This document shows, one piece after another, positions 23,767-34,100 of a DNA stretch of 64,000 bases (position 1 is the stretch's first letter; each line of letters starts with the position of its first letter). This stretch comes from Paratinospora sagittata (Eukaryota > Streptophyta > Magnoliopsida > Ranunculales > Menispermaceae), in contig CM069597.1 of NCBI GenBank assembly GCA_035771175.1, forward strand, positions 47,561,991-47,625,990. The letters run 5' to 3'. Under the pieces are notes generated by a model, which searched no databases, was not told the origin of the DNA, and saw only the letters and a list, made by a program, of their open reading frames with translations. The translations under genes and the position numbers were made by a program.

Positions 23767-25280
23767 TGTAACACCCCGTAAATTTAAGTACATACATACG
23801 TTGACGTACACGTATATCGAGATGTATATTATACGTATTTTATACATTGGAGCTCCATATACGTTTGATACTACACATATTTTATACGTAGGAGCCAAAT
23901 ATACGTGTGTGTGGATTGAGTGTATGAAGAAAAACGAATAAAAAGATAAAATAAAAAAAAATAGTACAACATAGTAAGTTACTGTTCATGAAATAGTATT
24001 ACAAATAGTATTAAATAGTAAATTTACTGTTCATCAAATAGTATCATGCATAGTACTTATAAGAAGACAAAAAAAAAAAAAAAAATTGAAAAGATAAGAA
24101 AGGAGGTGCAGAAGTTTCGGGAAAGAAAGGAGCAGAGAGGAAGACGGAGAAGGAGGAGAAGAAGAAAACGGGGAAGCGCGATTCGAATGAAATTCGGACC
24201 GCAGGTAAGTGATTTTCACGCTATTTCTTCGTAAAATTACTATCTAAGCTAGATGTGATGATTTTAGGGGAGTGATTTTGACTATTGGAGCCGTTTTACG
24301 GCGTTTTGACAAATTGGGGTTTTGACCCCAACGTGAATAAAAAACCAGCTAGGAAGGTAGAAAAACACTCCCTGGACTGTCGGGACTTCGAATCTGTGGT
24401 TAGATTCGATTTCATGAGTTCAGTGGTTACTCAGATTGCGAAATCAAACCTTATGAGGTTGTGAGTTCGAATCTGGGGGAGGCCCTTTACTATTCATGAG
24501 GGAATAGTAGGGACAAATGATCCCGGGGGTACTAGACGCTGCGGCGATGCTGTGTACTGGGATGTGACAATATTGTGTGGTACGTAATGGCTGGAGTGCT
24601 CCCAAGACCTGCGGGTTGAGGGGTAGAGTACTCATCACGTCTGGGTAGAATGTGCTGCGGTGCATTCCAGGCGTGACATAGAAACCCCGTGTAACCACTG
24701 TGAGTATAGTTTTTTTTATTTGGTTCTTGTATGACATTGTACACATATAAACTGGTTGATTGTATGCATGTTTATGTAATGCATTGAGTTTTAGTGATCA
24801 TGCAAACTGATTTTAGAAATTTGAGCTTATAATAATGTCATTTCGTTAGGAATTAGACCTGGTTGAGGTTTTGCGAGTCCTCATTGTTAGTAGGTCTGTC
24901 CTAACAAGGGTTGTGATCCTTGAAATGACTGTGAATTAGGTAATGAGAGGGAGATGGTAAAATATTTATGAATGAGCATCAACTATATATTGTGTGCACG
25001 TATATTATTTTGATGAATGGTGCATATGTGCTTTTGAAATGTTTTAAATCGATTTGATATGTCATGTTTCATAAAATGCATGCGGTTGTCATGTCAAGAA
25101 CTATATTCACTGAGCTGTTGTTTGCTCACCCCATTTCCTCCAATATTTCAGGTATTGAGTCGAAGGGAAAAGAAAAAAATTCGTGAGTGATAATCACGTG
25201 AGCCTTCGTCTGGTATGTGTATGTATGCTTGGAGGAAATAAATTATATTTTTGTTATTTTGATATGTATACTTATCACAC

Positions 25281-25315
<35 letters not shown>

Positions 25316-25622
25316 TATCATCTAGATGGGATGTGTGGGCATATATATAGCTTAATATATTGGATGATGAAATGCAAATTTGATGTGTGAATGAATGAAA
25401 TGATATAGATATCTATATTGGATTTGATTTGTGATATCTCAGGAAAAACAAAAGTGAAACGTCCATTTGATGAGGAGGTGTAGTCAAAAATTTGGAAATT
25501 GTGGGAATTATTGTGAATGTTCGTTGAGGCTGACAGTGTATTGTATATTGTATATGTGTATGTACAGTGTATAATGCATTGTGCCGGTCATGACGTCAGT
25601 CTACGTCAGGGGCGTCGTGACA
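23767..25622 (+). repeat. outer gypsy element, second LTR (complete, 1,856 bp)
   Basis: Begins TGTAACACCCCGTAAATT and ends GGGGCGTCGTGACA, followed by the CAACG duplication. It has a donor-like CAG|GTAAGT at 24205 and an acceptor-like CCAATATTTCAG at 25151. Between about 24420 and 24680 the sequence is unrelated to the other LTR copies. An (AT)n run lies at about 25284-25312. Confidence 0.85.
24412..24690 (+). mobile_element. tRNA-like / SINE-like segment inside the second gypsy LTR
   Basis: The segment replaces LTR sequence that is present in the other copies. It contains a pol III A-box-like GAGTTCAGTGGTTAC (from about 24417) and a B-box-like GAGTTCGAATCTG (from about 24463), the spacing seen in tRNA-derived SINEs. 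It continues with gggggtactagacgctgcgg, a string also found in the foldback element at 27088-27481. The exact ends and the mechanism of replacement are not resolved. Confidence 0.45.
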
Positions 25623-25627
25623 CAACG

Positions 25628-26185
25628 CATTATCAACTTCACCATTCAGCAAGAAAATTGTATCATCATCATATTGTAACAATGGGACTTCAACTCTATC
25701 TCTGCCCACCGCCAAACCTTTAACCACACCAAAGTCACATGCCCGATTTATTAATCTACTCAAAACATGTTCAACCATAGCGAATAGGAAAGGGGAAAGA
25801 GGATTTCCTTGACGCAGCCCACGCTTCCCATTAGAAAAGGGGAAAGAGGATCTCCTTGACGCAGCCCACGCTTCCCATTAAATTTTCCCCTAGGACAATC
25901 ATTGATCAATATAAAATAGGACACCAAACTCATACAATCATTCATCCAAGACGGCCATCGGGCACCAAAGCCCTTCTTCTCATCACAAAATCAAGAATAC
26001 TCCAATCAACCATATCATAAGCTTTTATGAACCTCCTCTACCACTTCATTAGTGACCAACACCGAATCTAAATTTTGCCGCCCATGAATAAAGGCAAACT
26101 GAGAAGAGCCACAATCTTATAAAGAATCTCTCTTAATATTAGGGAGAGAACTTTTGCAATGATTTATTATAAGAAGCTCCAATGG
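25628..26185 (-). mobile_element. LINE (L1-type) remnant, reverse transcriptase domain, 5'-truncated
   Basis: Minus-strand translation gives the RT fingers/palm of a plant L1. It has an IIAKVLS-like block near 26160, GLRQGDPLSPF near 25870 and the catalytic-type QYDDDT at about 25660-25676. Stops and frameshifts occur throughout. A 47-bp tandem duplication (units starting near 25791 and 25838) copies the GLRQGDP region and shifts the frame. The sequence continues into 15670 and below once the LTR nest is removed. It stops near 26185, so the 5' half of the LINE (endonuclease, ORF1) is absent. Confidence 0.88.
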
Positions 26186-26190
26186 TTAAC

Positions 26191-26417
26191 ATTCGCCCTG
26201 TTTGGTTGCACGACAAGGTTTTGGGCAAGACGTGCTTTTTTCAAACGTTAATACCCAAACGTAGAAGCAGAGGGAGGTTGCTTCTTAAAATCGCACAAAA
26301 AACATGTTGGAAGAGGAATTGCAGTAGTGAAGTTAGCGTATCAAACAGGCCAACTCTGCATTTCCTTCCCTTTCATGTCGCAACGCTGAAATAATCTGCA
26401 TCCCAAACAGGGCCATT
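26191..26417. mobile_element. small MITE-like element with CCCTGTTTGG inverted ends
   Basis: 26194-26414 (221 bp) begins CGCCCTGTTTGG and ends CCAAACAGGGCC-type sequence (cccaaacagggcc), an inverted terminal repeat of about 11 bases. ATT flanks both ends, compatible with a 3-bp duplication as in PIF/Harbinger-like MITEs. It encodes nothing. Family assignment is tentative. Confidence 0.5.
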
Positions 26418-27082
26418 ATAGTGTGTAAATGTTTGATTCCAACGTCGCCTGTGTGATTCTACCGTTTTTTAGGTTTATATTCTTCGTTCACACCTTTTAA
26501 AATTAGAATCTTTTTGGTATGGAGCTTGTTGGTCTATGAATTTGAAGTATGTATATGGGGTTTGACCATTCAATATTCTCATTGTTAAAAACCTCTTTAA
26601 CTCAAAAGTTATAACTAATATGTGAAGGCTACAACCCCTGCTGATTTAACTCCGAAGTGCACCCATAAGAACATGCATGGGCCATTTGAATTACTCGTGA
26701 AGTCTTTCAAAAATGAAAGTTCACTAGTTCAAGACAAACTTTCTCTCAAGGGTCAATCTCTTTCTCGTTGCTCACAAAAAAACTTTGAAGAGTGGTGAAA
26801 ATTAACCCAATTTTTTTGTCTTTTCTTTTTTTTTAAAAAAAGTATGTGGTAAGATCTGAACTCCAAGGTTTGCTAGCTTATTAGATATTGAATCAAGAGT
26901 CTAACTCTTATATTAAGGCAAGTTAGTTAACTTCAAATAAATACTTTCATCCATGGCAATGGTAGAGGTAAAAAAAATCTAAAATAACATAAAAATAAGA
27001 AAAAATATAATTACTTGTAATTTAAATATCAATTTAGCCCTTGATAAAGTAAAATGGAATAAGCAAATTTATGCAATCGACC
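26418..27082. other. intergenic sequence, nothing recognised
   Basis: AT-rich, no open frame of note and no recognisable repeat boundary. Confidence 0.6.
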
Positions 27083-27486
27083 CATATTGTCACACCCCAG
27101 TACACAGCACACCGCAGTGTCTAGTACCCCCGGGATGTGATGGGTACCTCATACCGAGCGTACCCCAGCCGTTGTATACCCCTGCACTATTCATGAGTGA
27201 ATAGTATGGACAAATGATCTCGGGGGTACTAGACGCTGCGGTGGGCTGTGTACTAGAATGTGAGAATATTATGTGGTATATAACAACTAAGGTACGCTCG
27301 GTATGAGGTACCCATCACATCCCGGGGGTACTAGACACTGCGATGTGCTGTGTACTGAGGTGTGACAAAAATGCCTTATGTATTATGTGGTATATAACGA
27401 CTGGGGTACGCTCGGTATGAGGTACCAATCACATCCCGAGGGTACTAGATACTGCGGTGTACTGTATACTAGGGTGTGACACATAT
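27083..27486. mobile_element. foldback-type element with TGTCACACCC inverted ends and 5-bp TSD
   Basis: CATAT at 27083-27087 and 27482-27486 flanks a 394-bp unit (27088-27481). It begins TGTCACACCCCAGTACACAG and ends with the inverted equivalent (actagggtgtgaca). The arms extend about 80 bases (GGTACCTCATACCGAGCGTACCCCAG and its complement). A third partial copy of the arm lies in the middle (27290-27365). The TG...CA ends and 5-bp duplication are LTR-like; the arm symmetry is foldback-like. Confidence 0.7.
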
Positions 27487-28169
27487 AATTAGAAAAAGGT
27501 TTAGTTGAGTGAAGTTGAGTCGTAAAATATGCAAATTTAATCAATTCGGTTAGGTTTGATTAGCATATGATACCTATGATAATATCCAATTATAGGCCAC
27601 AAAACAAAGTATGTTTAACTAAATATATCTATTACACATATACTAAGCTCAACTAAACAAAGCAATTTTCTCAACTGCAACATGAATAAGTTTCTGTCAT
27701 TTTGTTTTATCAAAAGCTAAGTCGACATTTATATTACAAGACATGCTCATGAGTTTTTCGTCAAATTATCGAAACTCTTTCTTTTCTTTTCTTTTTTGTT
27801 TTATGATTCTTACCAGTACTTCAATAGTTACAGAATTTGACAAAGCAGTGTATGTTGAGATCAAACAACTGGAAAAACACATAATATGATCAAGTAAGGT
27901 GGAATTCATTCATATCTTGCAAGAAGCTTAAGTTGCTCAGTTAGGCTCACAATTGCATTTATGGTTTGCACTAATTAAGAATACCACAGTTCATACAGCA
28001 GTAGATGCCCAAAATACAAAACTTGGCTGCATTAACTTATTGAGCATTTCTGCAGTCTCTAGCTCACGAAATGCGGGCCGTATTGTCAAGTTGAAACAAT
28101 AAAAAAAAAAAAGTTAGAAAAAAGGGCCAAGTATTATTGATTGAAATGGTAGTTTTAGAGTTGATCACA
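27487..28169 (-). other. 3' flank of the HMA5-like gene
   Basis: No gene seen. The part nearest 28169 is expected to be the 3' UTR of the copper ATPase gene on the minus strand; the poly(A) site could not be located. Confidence 0.5.
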
Positions 28170-31100
28170 TCATACCAAGTTAGAGTGGGCAATGGGTCCA
28201 CGAGCATCTTGAATGTGCAAAGGCTTCTTGTACAACTGAAGCAGGAGAGATGAGCAGACAACACTAAGTGAAGAAGCAGCCATGCAAGCACCAGCAAGCC
28301 AAGGTGGCAATCTGATACCAGTGAAAGGAAACAAGACTCCAGCAGCAATTGGCATGCCAAGCACATTGTATCCAAGTGCCCATACGTAATTGAGTCGAAT
28401 CCGAGAGATAGTTTTCCGAGAAAGATCAATGGCTGTTACCACATCTTCCAAGTTGCTCTTTATGAGGACTATATCGGCAGCTTCAATAGCCACATCTGTG
28501 CCAGCACCAATTGCCATTCCAACATCGGCTGCAACAAGGGCCGGAGAATCATTGATGCCATCGCCCACCATTGCCACGACACTTCCTTTCATCTGTCATG
28601 GAAGCATGTTCATTGTCAAAGCAGAGGAACAAAAGTTTCCGCAGAGTTAAATTGAAAATCAAAGATAACCAAAAATTATAATGGGATAAAGCCCCATTTG
28701 GCTAGTAAGACATAAAGGAGATAAAGGAATAGACAAATACCAGAAATTTTAATGCGTATTGTGCAAAAATAAAACAAGTAGACTCGAACCCAAAAGCAAT
28801 CACCAAACCAAAACTCTAATATCATGTCAGAAACAACTAAACCTAAAAGCTATAGCAAATAGGTGTAGGTCCTATAGTGTATATCAAGCTATATGCTTGC
28901 CTCTAGCACTTAACAGAGTCAACAGGTCTACCAACAGCACCATACATACTTATTAACCTGTTCCAGCTATTTACCTAACCACATAGTTGGTGACTTTCTA
29001 AGCTCTAGCAGCAGATTTTCTCACGACGTAAGTGAATTTAAACATACAAAGACTCCATATGACGCAGAACATTTCTAAGCTAGTGGTGATTCTTGCCCAC
29101 ATATCATGAATACTTAACCACAAGCTGCGTCTCTGCAACTTCATAAATTTTCATATAAAATCAATTGGTAATAGCATGAAGAGAAATCAGTACATTCTGA
29201 AAATTGAAAGTAAGACCTGTCTGAATAACCACCTAGTAAAGCTCAATTTATAATCACGTATGTTCACATACAAATTTGAGGCAAACCTAATAACTGCTAG
29301 TTAACCATATTGTATGTGTGCTATTGATTGATTACATGCTAATTCAAATTCAAAAAGGACTCATTTAATTGATCAATGATTTTAATAGAAAAACGATGCA
29401 ATTAATATGCAAGCTTTGGAGGCAGTAATTTGTCTCAAAGATGAAATTAGATATTTACCTGCAACTCCTTTATTTTCTCGGCTTTTCCTAATGGATCTGT
29501 CTCCGCAAATACTTCATCAATTCCAACCTCCCTGGCTATAGCATTTGCTGTAGCCCTGTTGTCTCCAGTTACCATGATGCTGGAAATTCTCATTGACCGG
29601 AGGAATGAAATCACTTGCTCTGCTTCGGGCTTTACAGGATCAGTCACAGCAAATGCTCCTGCAATTATCCCATCAATGGCAACCAACACACAAGTACGAG
29701 CAAGCTGTTCACTCTCTGACATGTAGTCTTCGACCTCAGGGCTGATTTGGATGTTGAAAGCTTGCATGAGCTTCTTGTTCCCAACCAACACTGCTTTGCC
29801 ACAAACATTTCCAGCCACTCCTGATCCAGGGCGCACCTCGAAGTCCTTGGCTTCTGTTATATACTCTTTAGATGATCCATACCGCTGATGCAACTTCTTA
29901 GCATGCTTGATTACAGCCTTTGCTAAAGGATGCTCACTGTTTGCCTAATAAAGAAAATTTGGTGGTCCATACTAGATTTTCCCTTCATGATATAAAGTAA
30001 TTGATCCAAACAAAAACAAAATTAGATGCTAAATAATTATGCCTACCTCTGCAGCAGCAGCAATGTCACATAACTCTAGAGCAGATATATCAGAGAAAAG
30101 CATCATGCTAACGACACGAGGTTTCCCCACTGTAAGTGTTCCTGTCTTATCAAAAATAACAGTTTTCACCTGCGGATTAGAGGATTAAGGCCATTTAATC
30201 AGGTGAGCCCAAATAGATCACCAATCTGTGAATGAAAACCAAATACGAAGAATAATGGAATTACTCAAATCAAATGACTGCTTATGCACATATTAAAAAG
30301 TGTTCCTTACCTTGTGAGCATTTTCAAGGGCGTTTCCACCCTTGATTAGAACCCCTTGAGAAGCACCTTTTCCTGTGGCAACCATGACAGCTGTCGGGGT
30401 TGCCAGTCCCAAAGCACATGGGCAAGCAACAACCAGTACCGAAATACCAAATTGCAGTGCCAGCTCAAACCCATCCATGGCTTTTGGAATCCAGCATTTA
30501 GGGTAAACACCAGCTTCTCCAGGAATGAACCAACCAGCCCATGTTAGGAATGCTGCAACAACAACCTGCAACAGCAAACAAGTACAGATAAGTAAATCAA
30601 ACAACTAAGTAGAAGCTTGGAAGAAAGAAAATGGGTAGCAAGAGTTCCTTAACTATGAGCATTGTCTTTTTCTATGTCCATTACACTCTTCATATTAATA
30701 AGAATGTTTTACATGAAGGAAAATTTACTAAGGTTGGTGCTAGTCAATCAACTAAATTACTTGTGTTGGTCAAAATGTTTCAAATAATTTAAGAAAAATG
30801 TTTATAAATCTGTGTCATGGATTGTAAAGTATGCATTATAAAAATCCTAGACAACATCTCCCCTTTTGATAGAATGACCTCAAATAACTTACTCTTCAAG
30901 AACTCTTTCTCACGATTTGTAAATTGTGGGCTAAGCAGAAATTATGCAGCCAAGTAGAAACTAGGAAGTCTATCATATCTATAAATATTTTACCATAGTT
31001 GTCAGCATCTTTAATTGTAATTGAATCATTTTAGAGTTTGGTGAGTCAAATAAAGATTTAGATTAGTGAAGCGTCAAATTCACATAGACAATATGAATTG

Positions 31101-34100
31101 TGCATGTGTATATACATATCTAGGTTAAGAATTATAAAGTTATGAAAATTTAAATTATAATTGCTAATTATTCATTTTTACCAAGTTAAATTTAAAAAAT
31201 GGACTAATACTTTGTAAATTTGTACACTAATAAATTCTTTTTAACATTAAAAAAATTAGTCTAGATATTTCATAATTGTTCATCTCTTATATCATCTTTT
31301 CACTAGCCTATTAATTCCATTTTTTTTCTCATTGAAAAACTTATCCAAATAAAAAGATTTGTTCATTCTAAGATTTTTAACAAGGCTAAATGATCTTAGG
31401 TCATGTCTAAAAGTTCTATTTAATAACTAGATATTCTTTAGATTGGAATAATCAGTGAAAATTGCATGATACTTCACATCTAAAATATGCAATATTTGCT
31501 TTTCCACCTTCTCTAAAATCCATGTATTGTAAAATTCTACTAAATTTTTGGGATTCACCAAAAGATTCAAAAGCATGGAGATTCATGATAAGAAATTGAA
31601 TCGTTTTCTCTAAATCTAATTTCAAATAGTAAGATTCATAGATTCGAATAAGGATTCTAACAACCATGATATCTACTTTACTCGAATAAAAAGTTGAATA
31701 TAATAAATGGGCATACTTTTCTTTAGAAGAATATCATAGGTAGCTCTGCTTAGTCAGCACATCTTCCAAATGTAGCAATAACCTGGTAGTCCTAATATTT
31801 TCTAGCTCATTGAAGGGTTGTGTATGAGAGGGCAATGAGTGCGTTATGCTTATAGATGCAGGGGTCAATCTTTTGTTTCATATTCTTTTCTCTTCTCGAG
31901 TGGCATTCTGTAATTAATGATAGTATGGTATCAAGTTAATAACAAAGCATAATTTGACCCAACCTTATTTCTCACCATTCCATCAAAACTATTGGACATT
32001 CAATTACGTACTCCTTATTTTCATAATAATAATAAATAAATAAATAAAAACCTGAATGCATAATAAAAATAACCGAGTAACCTGAAAAGTTCTATAAAAC
32101 TGAGTAATAGGAAATATCTAACGAAAAGAATCACTTCAGGGTCAATGCACCACCAGAAAGTAGAGACTTTAGCTGCTTGGATGTTTCATTTGTCCAACAA
32201 CCAATTTTTTTTCCAATGCCCACAATTATTTCCAATTTTGTCCTTTTCCTTCTCTTTTTTAGTCAAACTACTGTCTAAAATTTACAGCAAAACACACTAA
32301 CTAATTACCAACTTAATGAAACGGACCCATTGAGTTACATCAACAATGCTGATTAAAGTAGACTACAAAATGTGACACTGACCAAGAAATGAACTTACTG
32401 TGGGAACGAAGTACTTGGAAATCTGGTCTGCTAGCTTCTGAATGGGTGCTCTGGCAAGCTGAGCAGCTTCAACTAGCTGAACTATTTGAGACAATGCAGT
32501 CTCTGACCCAACATGAGTGACCCTAACTAGCAAGTATCCATTCTCATTCATGGTCCCTCCAATGACCTGTTAATGATACAACAAGGGAAAAACAGAAAGA
32601 ATCAAAATGTTGTCATTCACGATGCAGATAAAGTCAAATGATAGCATGGAAAGAAAGAGAAAGTTAATAGAGAGGACCTTGTCTCCTGGCCTTTTAGCAA
32701 TAGGCCTAGCTTCTCCAGTGATCATGCTCTCATTCACATGGCTCTGACCTCTTATAGCAACCCCATCAACAGGAACCTTAGAACCTGGAACAATCTTGAT
32801 TACATCATTCCGTTGTATTAGTTGAGTGCTTATCTCATTCTCTGATATAATATTTCCATCATCATCCAAATGTAACAGGAAAGCTGTGTCCGGTGCAAGA
32901 TCTGTGAGCTTTGCCAAAGCATCTGATGTCTTTCCCTTAGCCAACACCTCCAAGTATTTTCCCAAGAGAATGAAAGATATCAACATAGAACTGGTCTCAA
33001 ACAAATCCTGCCCCTCAAATGAATTTGAAGCTAAGGCTTTTAAAATTATATACATAGAGTAGAAATAAGCAGCATTGGTACCCAAGGCAACCAGAACATC
33101 CATATTAGCAGATCCTCGTCTCAGTGCATGATAGGATCCAAAATAAAACCTGATATCAACCACAGTGCACATAAACAAACAGTTACTGGCATAAACATGT
33201 CTATCAATAATTTAAGACCTACAAATCTATGAACATCAATAACCAAAATGGAATAATAACTAATGGCTGATTTCATACCTTCGACCAACTACAAACTGCA
33301 CTGGTGTGCACAAAATCCATCTTAGAAGCATCCCCATGGTGAACTTGTTATAAAGCCTATGGGACAACCAATTACCATAAGGAGGAAGCATGGGGAGTAC
33401 CATGGAGAATACAAACACTGGGACTGAAAACAAGCAGCTCCAAAGAAACTGATTTCTATATGACATTATCTCCTGCTGATGTCCTATTTCTCTTTCTCTT
33501 GGGGGTACATACAAGCTGGCATGGAAGAAGTTGGGTCCTTGGCCAGCTTCTTTGATGCATTGTATGAGAGATCTTGGACCAGTGAGATCTGGATCATAGG
33601 TGATAGCTAGTTTACAGCCAGCTGCATCCATCTCTACTTGGTTCACACCTTCAACTGACTCAAGGGAAGATTGAATGGTATTTAAGTCTTCAGCAGAAGT
33701 TATTCCCTCGAGTTTTAAATGCACTTTGTTAGTGTTGTCCACGGAGCTTATGAGATCTGCACCAAAACCAGCATCTTCAATAGCAAGGATAAGGTGGTCG
33801 GAATCTGTCAGGTTAGGATCAAAATGTATTTTTGCCTCTTCAAGTGCTAGACCAACCATCACTTTCTTCACTCCATCAACCATTAGAAGGACTCGTTCAA
33901 TAGATTCAGAGCAGCTGGTGCATGCCATTCCTTTGATTCGAAGCCGACATACCGCTATGTCTTGATCTGAGAACTCGTCGACTTGGAAACCCATGTCATC
34001 TATGGTTGCTTTAATTGTTTTTGCCTGTAATTGACCTCATTGTAAATCTTTTAGATCTTTATTGTTGCAAAATGTAATTGTACTCTACAAAAGATAAAAA

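Larger units (their letters stand above)
15671..25627 (+). mobile_element. outer Ty3/gypsy LTR retrotransposon (deleted), inserted in the LINE; 5-bp TSD
   Basis: The direct repeat CAACG at 15671-15675 and 25623-25627 flanks a unit 15676-25622 that begins TGTAACACCCCG and ends GGCGTCGTGACA. TG...CA ends with a 5-bp duplication are the hallmark of LTR retrotransposons. Removing the unit restores the LINE reading frame across the join, confirming the boundaries. What remains is a first LTR fragment (15676-16645 plus 23732-23766) fused directly to a complete second LTR (23767-25622), with no internal coding region. This looks like a product of unequal or illegitimate recombination. Confidence 0.85.

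Noticed and set aside
24046..24234. Arg/Lys-rich 62-codon frame in the gypsy LTR
   Set aside because: Caused by a purine-rich tract upstream of the LTR donor site; not conserved as protein between LTR copies.
27088..27481. CRISPR-like repeat array because of recurring short motifs
   Set aside because: The motifs are in inverted orientation, with no spacers of regular length, and the genome is a plant's.
28064..28429. Open frame overlapping the last HMA5 exon
   Set aside because: Alternative-frame shadow; the ATPase frame is strongly conserved here.
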